In this document: positions 9,394 to 18,509 of the stretch, one piece after another
How the letters are laid out: each line of letters opens with the position of its first letter
Position numbering within the stretch: the stretch's first letter is position 1
Source: Bin52 sp965243345
GTDB lineage: Bacteria > Pseudomonadota > Alphaproteobacteria > Thalassobaculales > Thalassobaculaceae
DNA: 64,000 nt
Direction of reading: 5' to 3'
Assembly (NCBI GenBank): GCA_965243345.1
Contig: CBDEUR010000003.1
Coordinates: 4,340,001 to 4,404,000, forward strand
Notes under the pieces: model-generated
The model's input: the letters and a program-made list of their open reading frames with translations, nothing else
Told to the model about the DNA's origin: nothing
The model's database searches: none
Translations under genes and position numbers: made by a program

Positions 9394-11268
9394 TCACCAG
9401 CGCCAGCCCGCGCGCAGCATGACCCCGTGCCCGACCTCGGTTCCGGCGCCGGTGGTGTTCGCCGCCTCGTTCCGGGTGGCATCGAGGCTCACCTCGAAGC
9501 CGGGGTCGCCCCGGCCCGCCGGGGTCAGCCGCCAGCCGAGCCGGTAGTCGCGCGCGCCGCGCGCAAGCCCCAGGCCCAGGCTGGGCGTGCCGGTCCACCG
9601 GTCGCCGAACAGCGCGAGCCCGTAGCCGATCTCGCCCGCAAGGCGGTGTCCGGCCTCGAACGTCCCTTCCGGCGCGAGGCCCCGCGCATCGAGGGCCGAC
9701 CACAGCCGGTCGGCGCCGCCCGACGCCGCCCCCCAGGTGGGGCTGAGGCTGAACGAGAGGCCGCGTCCCGACGCCCCGGGGGCGAGGCGCAGCGCGCCCG
9801 AGGCCCCCCATTCCCGGTAGTCGGAGTTCTCGTGGGCAACCAGCGCGCGCACGCTCGCCTCGACACCCAGGCGCGAGCCCGGACCGGCATACGCCACGCG
9901 CCCGCCGAGCTCGACGCCGGTGCCGGTCTCGGCGTCGCCGCCGTCATGGCGCAGCCCGAGCTCGAGGCCGGGCGTCAGCGTGCCGCCGCCCACCCGGAAC
10001 GCCCGGCCGGCCTCGAGCACAAGCCGCGTCCGGCTCGCCTCCGCACTGGTCTCACCCTCGTTCGAGACCGCCTGCGACGTCGTCTTGACCAGGAACGCGT
10101 CCGCCTTGAGTGCGAGCTCCATGCCGTTGGCCTCGTCCGGCTGCAGCAGCGTGCCCCGTCCACCCACGGCGGCGAGGCGCATCCCGAGGTCGGTCCGGGT
10201 CGTCCGCTCCGGCTGACCGCGGTCGTTCGCCGCCTGCACGATGGTCATCTCCCCGCTGCCCCAGCCGGCGAGCCCCCAGACCGAGACCCGGTCGGTCACG
10301 GCCACGCGCGCATAGGGGCTCACCGTCGTCATCGAGCTCTCGATGCTGCCGGTATCGACGTCCGGCTGCCCGAAGCTGCCCTCGCCCTCGCTCGCCGAGA
10401 CCGCCACACCGGCCAGCAGCCGCTTCCATTGCGCGTCCGCACCGAGGATGCCGGTGGTCACGTGGCCGTCGATGCGCACCTCTCCGCCGTCCGCCGGCGC
10501 CTCGCCGTCGAAGCCGCCGGTCGTCACCCGGCCCCAGGCCGCAAGCCCCGGACCGGTCCCCTCGGCCTCGCGGACGAGGTGGAACGCGCTGCCCAACAGC
10601 AGCTCGCGGCCCGACGGCGTTCGAGCCGGTGCGCTGTCCGGCGTCGGGGACTGGCCGATCCCGAGGCCCGTCCCCGGCCGGCCGCCGTCCCCGTATCCCG
10701 ATCCGGGGGATGCGCCGCCGTCCGCCGGCGCGCCCATCGCGCGGGCGATCGAGGTCAGGGTCTCCCCGAGCAGCGCCGTGTCATCGGACCCGGAGAGGTC
10801 GAGGCTCTGGCCACCCACCGTCACCTGCGCGCCGGCAAGCGGGGTCGCCAGCCGCCCGGAGACCGCCGCCGTCACGTGGTCTGCCACCGTGCGCCCGAAG
10901 CGCGCGAGCCACATCCTCTGCAGCGGGTCGGAGTTCTCGATCGTCCCCGTCGCCTCGCCGTCGCCGATCACAGCGCCCTGCGGGTTCATCAGCTTGAGCG
11001 TGACGGTCTCCTCGCCCTCGTCGATGGCGTCGTCGAGCAGCGGCACGCTCACCGTCTTCTCCAGCTCGCCCGCGGCATAGCTGAGCGTGCCGCGGGTAAA
11101 CGTGTAGTCCTCGCCCGCCGTCGCCGTGCCGTTGCGGGTCGCGTAGTCCACCGTCACCGTGCCCGACGCCGCCCGGCTGAGCGTGACCGTGAACTCCAGC
11201 GCCTCGTCCGCCTCGCCGGCGCGGGCATCCGCGACCGAGAGCGCCACCGGACCCCGCACCGTGGCGAT
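9394..11268 (-). pseudogene. Surface protein with Calx-beta domain and autotransporter-type barrel, 3' fragment split by the prophage
   Basis: This is the C-terminal 622 residues of a host gene whose 5' part is at 57771-59113. It opens with a Calx-beta domain (VTVDYATRNGTATAGEDYTF, then DDAIDEGEETVTL). A linker follows, then about 300 residues of alternating amphipathic strands ending in ...VMLRAGWRW. A C-terminal aromatic residue is the sorting signal expected of an outer-membrane barrel. The apparent ATG at 11370 lies in prophage DNA and is spurious. Joining the fragments across the GCGAT duplication restores the frame exactly (…S-A-L-I-A-T-V-R-G…) and gives a protein of about 1070 residues. 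The break is therefore recent and clean. Confidence 0.85.
11264..11268. repeat. Target-site duplication, left copy (GCGAT)
   Basis: The five bases GCGAT directly precede the phage terminus TGTAGCC. The same five bases follow the other terminus at 57771-57775. Five-base duplications are characteristic of Mu-type transposition. Confidence 0.88.
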
Positions 11269-11379
11269 TGTAGCCGCGCAGTCATTTTGGAGTCGCGAGT
11301 CGCGAAATGGAGTCAGATTGGTACGGAGCGCGAACATTGACTCCATTTCCCGACTCGGGGAGTCGATCATTTTGGAGTC
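11269..11379. repeat. Right-end (attR-type) transposase-binding region
   Basis: The phage terminus TGTAGCCGCGCAGTC is followed by five GGAGTC/GACTCC boxes, at 11289, 11309, 11339 (inverted), 11359 and 11374. The first box lies at the same distance from the terminus as in the opposite end. By analogy with Mu these are MuA recognition sites; no binding data exist here. Confidence 0.7.
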
Positions 11380-11412
11380 AAAATCCCACTTTTAAACACC
11401 GTAAACGGCCGT

Positions 11413-12426
11413 TCACGAGCCCTTCACGGGCTCTGCGGTGATCCTGGTACGGTATCCGCTGGCCTTCGAGACCGTGTGTTCGGCCCTGAGCACGCTCCAT
11501 CGGCTGACGTCGTCTGGCCAGCCCTCAAGTTCGACGACGCTCTCTGACACCAGGCGCGGCTCGCCCTCGACGGTCATGTCGAGTTCCTTCTCCTGGCGTG
11601 ACAGCCTGTCCAGCCTGCCTGCAGCTGCCGCTTCAGCCTGCTCACGATCCGGGAACGGTTCGCGCAGCTGGTAGACCGGTCCGCCGCTGCCTGCCGTCAC
11701 GTGCTGCAGCTCCGCGCCCTCGAAGTCGTACCAGGCGGCTGTGACCGAGCCGTAGCGTGGCCGACCGCGCACGGTCACACGCGCCGACAGGACGTTCTGC
11801 TCGGCCGCCGCGCGCCGGCCTGGCGCGTAGCGCACCACAGGCAACGACTGGTTGGTGCCAGCGCTCCGCCCTCTGCCACGCGGCGCCAGCACGATCCGGC
11901 CCGCGACGGCCTTCAGCATGGCACCGTACTGCTTTGCCATTCGTCGCAGCAGGTGCAGATCGCTCTCCGATGTCTGGTCGATGTGCGGAATCACCACGCC
12001 TGCGAGGCTGGGATGCACGACCCCGGTGTAGCCGTGCTCGGACGCGATCGACGAGACGAGGGTGCCCAGCGACGTCTCGTCCCAGGCCCGGCGTCGCGGC
12101 GCCTTCAGCGTCGATCGACGCCGAAAGTCGGCAGCTGTCGCGCGGATCGTGATGCTGCGCGGTGCGAGCTCCTGATCGCTCTCGGTGTGGTAGTAGATGC
12201 CCATGTTGACGACGCCGGCGTCGGCGTAGCCCAAGGCAACCGTGATCTCGCGTTCCGCCGGCGGAACCGTCAGGCGGCCGTCGGCGTCCGCTACCATGAT
12301 CTCGAGCGTGTCGCTGGCCTGATCGGAGCTCGAGGCAAGCCGGATCTCGCGCAGGTGCCGGCGCACCGTTTCGGAAAGGTCGTCGCCGCCCACGCGGATC
12401 TCGTATGCCGGCACCCTCAATCCCAC
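11413..12426 (-). CDS. Tail protein D (P2 gpD-like, baseplate hub)
   Basis: A 337-residue protein resembling the P2 gpD / T4 gp27-type hub that sits under the tail tube and carries the spike. The N-terminus (YEIRVGGDDLSETVRRHLREI) and the central VSSIASEHGYTG...IPHIDQTSESDLHLLRRMAKQYGA stretch are typical of the family. The latter is the 'QTxESDLxFLxRLAxxxGA' motif. It is the last gene of the tail operon and ends 144 bases from the phage terminus. It overlaps the preceding gpX gene by 10 bases, which suggests translational coupling. Confidence 0.9.
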   Translation of the reverse strand: MGLRVPAYEIRVGGDDLSETVRRHLREIRLASSSDQASDTLEIMVADADGRLTVPPAEREITVALGYADAGVVNMGIYYHTESDQELAPRSITIRATAADFRRRSTLKAPRRRAWDETSLGTLVSSIASEHGYTGVVHPSLAGVVIPHIDQTSESDLHLLRRMAKQYGAMLKAVAGRIVLAPRGRGRSAGTNQSLPVVRYAPGRRAAAEQNVLSARVTVRGRPRYGSVTAAWYDFEGAELQHVTAGSGGPVYQLREPFPDREQAEAAAAGRLDRLSRQEKELDMTVEGEPRLVSESVVELEGWPDDVSRWSVLRAEHTVSKASGYRTRITAEPVKGS

Positions 12427-12767
12427 AGCTGCACCACGTCCTCTCTCTGCTCGGGCGCTGCGTCGAGATCAGGCAGCATGACCTTCGTTCCGACCTCGAG
12501 GACCGGCCCCGCGGCCGCCAGGTCCGGATTGGCAGCCAGCAGGTTGCGCACCGCCGCGGCCGAGCCGTAGCGGGCATGAGCGATCAGATCCAGCGTGTCG
12601 CCTTGTCTGGACAGGTACTCAACGGTCGCCGGCGCCCGCTCGAGCTCGAGCTTGCCGGGCGTCCCGTCGAGCCGCGCAGCCGCCGCCAGCGCCACGACCA
12701 GCAGCTCTTCCGGGCTTCTGGTCGGGTCTGACCTGACGGCAGCCAGGACGCGCGTGCGGCTCGCCAT
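12417..12767 (-). CDS. Tail protein X (P2 gpX-like, LysM-type)
   Basis: A 116-residue protein whose C-terminal half (YLSRQGDTLDLIAHARYGS, then NLLAANPDLAAAGPVLEVGT) is the LysM-like fold of P2 gpX, a small baseplate/tail factor. The N-terminal 45 residues are an extra extension not present in P2 gpX, which is about 67 residues. It is packed between gpU and gpD with overlapping starts. Confidence 0.85.
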   Translation of the reverse strand: MASRTRVLAAVRSDPTRSPEELLVVALAAAARLDGTPGKLELERAPATVEYLSRQGDTLDLIAHARYGSAAAVRNLLAANPDLAAAGPVLEVGTKVMLPDLDAAPEQREDVVQLWD

Positions 12768-13294
12768 CAGCGTGCCTCGGCCGCGGCATCGATCACGTCG
12801 GCCGAGTTCTCGCCCGCTGCAACCGCCGCGCGCATTGCATCGATCGCCGGTGCCGTGGCGCCGGTGGCGGTCGAGGATTGCTCGATCTGTGCCGCGCGCC
12901 CACGTGGTTCCTCGTCGTCACGCACAAACCGGGCGTTGAAGGCGATCTTGCGCGCGGCGCCATCGTCGAACAGGCCGCTGCGTTCCTCGGTGACGTCGGC
13001 AAGCGCCCATCGGCCGAGGTCCTCGCCCGTGCCGGAGGTCAGCTTGTGAGCGGTCCCTGCAGCGCCCTGGGCGCGCAGGGCCTCGAATGTGGCTGGCTCG
13101 CCGCGGTAGCCGGGCATCATCACGCCGGAGATCGAGACGGTTTCCTCGCCCGGGCCGGTGAACTGCAGCCCGGGCCGGTTGGCGATACGTTCCTGCGCGG
13201 GGATCCGATAGGTGGCAGCTCGCCGCAGCGCCTGGTAGGCCGCGGTCTCGACGCCGAAGGCGACCTCCCCCCAGGTCAGCATCACCCTGGCCAT
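12767..13294 (-). CDS. Tail protein U (P2 gpU-like, tail terminator)
   Basis: A 175-residue protein that begins MLTWGEVAFGVETAAYQ after a short leader and continues with YRIPAQERIANRPGLQFTGPGEE, the standard gpU pattern. In P2, gpU caps the tail tube and fixes its length. The start overlaps the stop of the tape-measure gene. It is long for gpU because of an Ala-rich C-terminal tail. Confidence 0.88.
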   Translation of the reverse strand: MARVMLTWGEVAFGVETAAYQALRRAATYRIPAQERIANRPGLQFTGPGEETVSISGVMMPGYRGEPATFEALRAQGAAGTAHKLTSGTGEDLGRWALADVTEERSGLFDDGAARKIAFNARFVRDDEEPRGRAAQIEQSSTATGATAPAIDAMRAAVAAGENSADVIDAAAEAR

Positions 13295-15831
13295 CAGAAC
13301 GACTCCTCGGCCTCGACCAGGCCCGCCTCGACAGACGCGCGGCGCATGACGATTTCCATGCGGCGCGCGATCTCCTGGTCAAGCCCTTCGCCGCTGCCGT
13401 CGAAGTAGAAGGTCTGGTGGAACACCAGGGTGGCGGCATGCGGCGCACCGGGCTGAGCTGCACGGTAGCCGGTCTGCTCGCCCCCGAGTGGCACTTCCTC
13501 GGTCTCGCCTCCGGCCTTCAGATCCGCCAGGCCGGCCTCGATGCGGCGTGCAACCGCCGGGTCCTCCTCGGGTTCTGCAAAGCCGGCCGCCGCCAGATCC
13601 TCGCGGATCTTGGCTGAAATGCGCTCGGCGTCCGGACCCGAGCCTGGCGCAGAGGGAAACGAGCTGCCCGGAGCCGGCGTCTCCAGCGTCGGAAACGCCG
13701 GCGGTTCGCCGGCAGCGGGCGCCGGAGCAGTTGCAGCGGCCGCGCCGAGCGCAACGGCCGCGATGGTCTGGCGAACCGGAGATGGGGGCGGTGGAGGTGG
13801 CGGCCTCCGGGCGGGCGACGACCCGTCGTCACCTTCCTGAAGCGCAGTAATCTTGGCCTCGATCTCTTCGCCGGAGAGCAGGCCCATGAACTCGAGGAGC
13901 GCACCGAGCTTCTCGATGACCCACATGATCGGTGCGGCCAGTCCACGAAACACCTTGCCGATCAGAGCACCCACTCGCTCGCCGGCGCTGCTCCACGACT
14001 CCAACTCTTCCTGGCTCGCTTCCATGGGGGACATGATCGACGTGAACACGTCACCAATCCAGCTGAACACCCTGCCCAGCCATTCGCCGACCGGCCCGAG
14101 CTCGCGGAGCAGCCCGCTCCCAAACCCGCTGAAGAAAGCGGAAACACGCTCCCAATGGCCGATGATCAACGCCGCGCCGGTTCCGAGCAAAACAACGATA
14201 GCGCCGATGCCGGTGCCGATCAGGGCCAGCTTCAGCAGCCGAAGCGCGCCGATCGTTGTGGGAATTGCCCTGGTTGCCAGACCCCGCAGGCCCCGGCCGA
14301 GACGGGCCGGGCCGCCGGCACCCCAGAACGGTGTAAGCGCGGACAGGGAAAAGCGCAGCCGCCTCGCGCCACGCACCGTGGCGGGGATCGCGCCGAAGGC
14401 CAGCACGTTCAGACCACGCCCCAGCCATATGGCACCGCGGGCGGAGCGCAACATGCCGATCCTGGCGATCGCCCACCCCTCCGACAAGAACGTCGCGCCG
14501 TACCGTGCCAAGGCGGCGCCCACCCGCAGGAATGCCAGCCCTCCTACCAGCCCGAGGACTGCCTTTGTGGCGCCCGGATATTCTCGTGCGAGCGAGGCGG
14601 CCCGGCTGACCAGATTGCCGAGCACGCTCACCGCGTCGTTTACCGCCGGCAGAAGCACGTTGCCGATGTTCACGCCCAGCACGTTGGTCTGGTTCTTCAG
14701 CAGTTGCATCTGGTTCGCGGTCGTCGCTGCGCGCGCCTGGTATTCCTCCTCGATCGAGGTCAGGGCCGCGGTGCGATCGGCGCTCAACCCGAGCGCCTTG
14801 TTGTACAGGTCCAGGTTGCCCGCGAGCTTGGTGATGTCATCGACGTACTCCTGCCCGAACAGCGCGAACAGGATGGCCTGCTTGTCGTCGGACTCGTCGA
14901 TCAGTTGCAGGAAGTCCGAAAGGGCGCCCTGCGCGTCCTCCTGGATGGCCTCCTTCAGTTCCTCGGCCGAGGTCCCGAGCTCATAGAGCGCGTCCTGGAA
15001 CTTGTCCGATTGCTGTGGTGCGGTCGACAGCTTCACCAGCATGGCGTTGATCGCCGTGCCGGCCACTTCCGGCGGGGTCTTCAAAGCCAGGAACGTTGCC
15101 GCCAGCGCGCCTGTCTGTTGCCCGGTCAGGCCGAACTCAGCGGCGACCGATCCCGCGCGTTCGGCGATGTTCAGCATCGCCGGCGCCGTCGCGTCCATGT
15201 TGTTCGAGAGGTGGTTGTAGGAACCGGCCAGCGCCATGACGCCGTCCTGGTTCAGCCTGAAGATGCTGCGCAGGCCGGTCAGACGACCGCCGGCCTCGGC
15301 TCCGCTGATGTCGAACGCGACGGCAACCTTTGCCGCGTCCTCGGCAAAGCGTGTGAGCTCCTCGCGCGCAATTCCGGCCTGACCGGCGGCCGCCACGATA
15401 TCGCCGAGGCCGCTGGCTGCGACCGGGATCCGCTCGGACAGACGCAAAATGTCCTGGCCCATGGCCGCGAACTGTTCCGGTGTGTCGAAGTCCACCACCT
15501 TGCGAACGTCGGCCATGACGCTCTCGAAGTCGATGGCTGCCTTGGTAGCGCCCACAATCGGCGCCAGCATCGCAGCGGCACCGATCGTTGCACCGACCAG
15601 TTCACCGCGCCGCTCGGCGCGCCGTGAGCGAGCCTGCTGCAGGTCGGTATACGCTCGGCCGAGGGCCGCCACCCGGCGCTGCTCGAGATTGATCGAGCCC
15701 AGCCAGCCGCGCGTTGACGCGACCGCCTGGGTTGTGCGCTGCCGGAGTCCACGCATGAGATCGCCGGCACGGCCGATTGCCCGGCCGTCCAGGGTGGCGC
15801 CGATACGGATCCCGACCCGCATGTCAGCCAC
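13294..15831 (-). CDS. Tail tape measure protein (P2 gpT-like, TP901 core)
   Basis: An 845-residue protein setting tail length. Residues about 90-380 match the TP901 tape-measure core: IDFESVMADVRKVVDF, then DILRLSERIPVAASGLGDIVAAAGQAGI, and FLALKTPPEVAGTAINAMLVKL. Hydrophobic segments lie around residues 445-560 (GLVGGLAFLRVGAALA and LIGTGIGAIVVLLGTGAALIIG), typical of a protein that reaches the host membrane. A Pro-rich stretch (eight consecutive prolines interrupted once) sits near residue 685. The start is GTG 15831, overlapping the stop of the frameshifted chaperone extension; ATG 15822 is an alternative. Confidence 0.92.
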   Translation of the reverse strand: MADMRVGIRIGATLDGRAIGRAGDLMRGLRQRTTQAVASTRGWLGSINLEQRRVAALGRAYTDLQQARSRRAERRGELVGATIGAAAMLAPIVGATKAAIDFESVMADVRKVVDFDTPEQFAAMGQDILRLSERIPVAASGLGDIVAAAGQAGIAREELTRFAEDAAKVAVAFDISGAEAGGRLTGLRSIFRLNQDGVMALAGSYNHLSNNMDATAPAMLNIAERAGSVAAEFGLTGQQTGALAATFLALKTPPEVAGTAINAMLVKLSTAPQQSDKFQDALYELGTSAEELKEAIQEDAQGALSDFLQLIDESDDKQAILFALFGQEYVDDITKLAGNLDLYNKALGLSADRTAALTSIEEEYQARAATTANQMQLLKNQTNVLGVNIGNVLLPAVNDAVSVLGNLVSRAASLAREYPGATKAVLGLVGGLAFLRVGAALARYGATFLSEGWAIARIGMLRSARGAIWLGRGLNVLAFGAIPATVRGARRLRFSLSALTPFWGAGGPARLGRGLRGLATRAIPTTIGALRLLKLALIGTGIGAIVVLLGTGAALIIGHWERVSAFFSGFGSGLLRELGPVGEWLGRVFSWIGDVFTSIMSPMEASQEELESWSSAGERVGALIGKVFRGLAAPIMWVIEKLGALLEFMGLLSGEEIEAKITALQEGDDGSSPARRPPPPPPPSPVRQTIAAVALGAAAATAPAPAAGEPPAFPTLETPAPGSSFPSAPGSGPDAERISAKIREDLAAAGFAEPEEDPAVARRIEAGLADLKAGGETEEVPLGGEQTGYRAAQPGAPHAATLVFHQTFYFDGSGEGLDQEIARRMEIVMRRASVEAGLVEAEESF

Positions 15832-16245
15832 GGGATTTCCCCTTGCGTGGCGTCAGTGCGCGCAGCACAACGGCTGCCTCGTCCGCCCACTCCAGGACCT
15901 CGTCGATCGGCGCATCATCAAGCCCGGTGATCGGGGTATGCAGGACGTGCGCGACCATCACCGCTGCGGCGCGGACATCGCTCAACTTCGGGATGCGTCC
16001 TCCGGGAAAAAACCCCTGAACGCGTCCTGAAGCGCCTTGTAATCGCCCAGATCGAGTTCATCGAGCACGTCCGGTGCGACCTCGCACAGGTTGCACAGCA
16101 ACCGCAGCTCCTGCTCGGCCGGGTCCTTCGAGGCCTTGGCCGCGTGTTTCTGGTCGCGCACCTTCGGCCGGCGCATGGTGAGCTCGCTGTAGGTCTGGCC
16201 CTGGTACTCGACGGGAAACTGCAGCGGGACGGTAACGGAGGACAT
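15824..16245 (-). CDS. Tail assembly chaperone E-E', -1 frameshift product
   Basis: Reading starts at 16245 as gpE and shifts -1 at the heptamer T-TTT-TTC (minus strand; + 16006-16012). It then continues through GGRIPKLSDVRAAAV to RALTPRKGKSRG and stops at 15826-15824, for about 140 residues. P2 and many tailed phages make such a frameshifted chaperone upstream of the tape measure. The heptamer is in the correct X-XXY-YYZ phase of the gpE frame. The extension has no start codon of its own in a sensible place. Its position directly upstream of the tape measure supports the assignment. Confidence 0.78.
15982..16245 (-). CDS. Tail assembly chaperone E (P2 gpE-like), unshifted product
   Basis: An 87-residue acidic/helical protein (VTVPLQFPVEYQGQTYSELTMRRPKVRD at the start). 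It is predicted to bind the tape measure during tail assembly. GGGAG stands about 10 bases before ATG 16245. It ends ...GFFPEDASRS when no frameshift occurs. The heptamer lies 7 codons before the stop, the same arrangement as P2 E/E'. Confidence 0.85.
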   Translation of the reverse strand: MSSVTVPLQFPVEYQGQTYSELTMRRPKVRDQKHAAKASKDPAEQELRLLCNLCEVAPDVLDELDLGDYKALQDAFRGFFPEDASRS

Positions 16246-16278
16246 GGTCGGTACTCCCTACGGGTCAGGTGGCGTGGA

Positions 16279-16815
16279 TCAGACGACCGTCGGCGAGGTC
16301 GAGCCCGATCCGCCCAGGCCGAGTGCGCTGCGCTGCTGCTCGAGGCGATCGGTGCCGCCGATCTTGCGGACCATGTTGTCGACGTCGATCTCGACGGCCA
16401 CGTCGCCGTCGTGGTCGTACTTGTAGTAGTGCAGCGTCATCGAGCACTTCAACATGGCCTTGTCGCCGGGCTTCCAGGTGCCCCAGTCCACCTCGCGGAC
16501 CTTGCCGCGCACGGTGACGGTGACCGGGCTCACCGTGCCGTCCTCGCTCTCGAGTGCGCCGCGGAAGGTGCACGGGACCAACTCGCCGGTGGCGAGCCCC
16601 CAGCGCTTCATCAGCTCCGGGTCGAGGTTCGAGGTTGAGAAATCGCACTCGAGCTTTTCCATGCCCATGTCGATGTCGACCGGTGCGTCCATGCCGCCTT
16701 CGCGGTGCTCCTCGGTCTTCACCACGAGCTTGGGCAGGTTCAGCTCGCCGATCTGCCCGGCGTAGCCGGTGCCGTCGACGAACAGGTTGCAGTTCTTCAG
16801 AACGTTGACGATCAT
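16279..16815 (-). CDS. Major tail tube protein (P2 FII-like)
   Basis: A 178-residue protein that begins MIVNVLKNCNLFVDGTGYAG and continues through GQIGELNLPKLVVKTEEHREGGMDAPVDIDMGMEKLE, the P2 gpFII consensus. It stacks to form the inner tail tube. Its ATG overlaps the stop of the sheath gene (ATGA), so translation is probably coupled, which suits two products needed in similar amounts. Confidence 0.93.
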   Translation of the reverse strand: MIVNVLKNCNLFVDGTGYAGQIGELNLPKLVVKTEEHREGGMDAPVDIDMGMEKLECDFSTSNLDPELMKRWGLATGELVPCTFRGALESEDGTVSPVTVTVRGKVREVDWGTWKPGDKAMLKCSMTLHYYKYDHDGDVAVEIDVDNMVRKIGGTDRLEQQRSALGLGGSGSTSPTVV

Positions 16816-18488
16816 CCTTCGTCCTCCTCACCCTCTTCGTCCTCGTCCTCCTCTTCGTCGTCGAAGAGCGTGTCGAGGTAGTCGTTGGTCAGGCGCGAGC
16901 GGAAGGTGACCCGCTCGGCCGGCGGCGGTGGCGTGAAGTCGATGTCGAAGTAGACGCGACCGGCGGCCAGCGTCTCCTGGGTGTTCAGCTCCGGGCTGGG
17001 GATGCACATGCCGCCCAGCAGCGCCCCGAGGGCGACGAGTTCGCGGATGTAGGCGTTCACGCCCTCGGCCACGTCCTCGAAATAGGTCTTGGTGATGTTG
17101 CGGTCCACCGCCCACAGGTGCGAGCGCAGCATGCTCTCACTCAGGATGTCGGCGGTCCGCACGACCGAGAGGAACGCCCACTTGGCATCGTCGGAGCAGG
17201 TGCGGTTGCCCCACAGCCTAAAGCCGTTCTCGCGGATGATGGTGGCGACCTCGCGTTCATTCAGCAGGTTGGCGCGTGCGTTGCGATCGCCGAGCGCGAA
17301 GTCGATCGGGCGTTCGGTGCCGACGATGCCGCGGATGCGCCGGTTCGACGGCGACCACCAGAAGCCGCGCTCCGCGTCCGAGCGTGCGATCACGCCGGCG
17401 ACGTAGGCGGAGTTCGGCGCAGAGACGGTCGCGTCGTCGGCGTCGGTGACCTGGACGTCCGGATCGACGACATAGGCCCGGCGCGATCCGAAGTTGCCGC
17501 GGTAGCTGATCGCGGCGGCGTCGGTGCTGCTCGGGCCCTCGATCGGCACGACGGCGCGGAGCCGGTCCGCAACCGTCAGCAGGGCGTCCGCCACGCCCTG
17601 GGTCGAGGAATAGCCCGGCGCGATCAGGATGGTCGGCGTGAAGCCGACGGCGCTGCGTGCGCCGAGCAGCGCGGAGATGCCGGTGTAGGCGCCGGTGTCG
17701 GCGGAAGTCCCGCCGATGATCTGCGATCCGGGTACGGCAGTCGCCGAGGCGTCGATCTTGTCGTAGGCCACCTTGATCCAGTCGTCGCTGCCGAGTGCGC
17801 CGCCGGTGACCTGGGAGAGCACACCGGTCCCGGACGCGTAGGCGTAGTCGGTGCCGGCGGTGAGCGTCGCCTCGGCCACGGTCGCGCCCGGCTCCGCCCA
17901 GGCGACGACCCCCGAGATCCCACCGGTCCGGTTCGTCACGGTCGCGCTGGATCCGGCGTCGGCCGAGATTGTCAGTTCCTCGCGGTAGCGGGTACCGGCG
18001 TTGGTGTACTCGACGATGACCTTGGTGGTCGTGGCGTCCCATTTTGTGGAGGCCGTCGCCCGGGTGAGCACGCCGGTCGTGAGGACCACGGTGTAATCGG
18101 TGGTGATCGTGAGCTGCGCCGAGCTGGGCGGGTGCTTCACCACGATCGATCTGGCGTAGGTGTCGGGCAGCGTCACCTTGCCGCTCGAGAGCTGGTAGAG
18201 CGTCTCCGCCACCGCGGTCTTGTCTGTGTCCGGATCGAGCACGTTGACCACCACCACCGCGGCGCCGTGCTGCTGGAATATCGCATCGAGCGCATCCGGG
18301 ATGGTGCCGATGCCCTTGCCGAACTTCGCCGTGCCCTCGGTGCGCTTGCCCGCGATCAGGGTCGGCGTGTTGATCGGGCCGATCGGGGCGGTGCCGACCA
18401 GGCCGATCACGGCGCTCTTGACCGTGCGGATGGGCCGCAGCCCGTCCTGGATTTCGATGACCTCCACGCCGTGCAGGAAGTCCGTCAT
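16812..18488 (-). CDS. Tail sheath protein (P2 FI-like)
   Basis: A 558-residue contractile sheath subunit. The start FLHGVEVIEIQDGLRPIRTVKSAVIGLVGTAP and the C-terminal domain (YVAGVIARSDAERGFWWSPSNR, RGIVGTERPIDF, LNEREVATIIRENGFRLWGNRT) are diagnostic. Residues about 120-280 are an extra beta-rich insertion domain, probably surface-exposed. The last 17 residues are almost entirely Asp/Glu, which is unusual for a sheath. GGAGAGAG precedes ATG 18488. The gene sits between the fibre gene H and the tube gene, as in P2. Confidence 0.95.
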   Translation of the reverse strand: MTDFLHGVEVIEIQDGLRPIRTVKSAVIGLVGTAPIGPINTPTLIAGKRTEGTAKFGKGIGTIPDALDAIFQQHGAAVVVVNVLDPDTDKTAVAETLYQLSSGKVTLPDTYARSIVVKHPPSSAQLTITTDYTVVLTTGVLTRATASTKWDATTTKVIVEYTNAGTRYREELTISADAGSSATVTNRTGGISGVVAWAEPGATVAEATLTAGTDYAYASGTGVLSQVTGGALGSDDWIKVAYDKIDASATAVPGSQIIGGTSADTGAYTGISALLGARSAVGFTPTILIAPGYSSTQGVADALLTVADRLRAVVPIEGPSSTDAAAISYRGNFGSRRAYVVDPDVQVTDADDATVSAPNSAYVAGVIARSDAERGFWWSPSNRRIRGIVGTERPIDFALGDRNARANLLNEREVATIIRENGFRLWGNRTCSDDAKWAFLSVVRTADILSESMLRSHLWAVDRNITKTYFEDVAEGVNAYIRELVALGALLGGMCIPSPELNTQETLAAGRVYFDIDFTPPPPAERVTFRSRLTNDYLDTLFDDEEEDEDEEGEEDEG

Positions 18489-18509
18489 GGTCTCTCTCCT
18501 TCTCTGGCG

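Noticed and set aside
8842..11340. Long + strand open frame across the HU and barrel region
   Set aside because: Arg/Pro/Ala-rich antisense reading of real minus-strand genes; no domain and no ribosome site.
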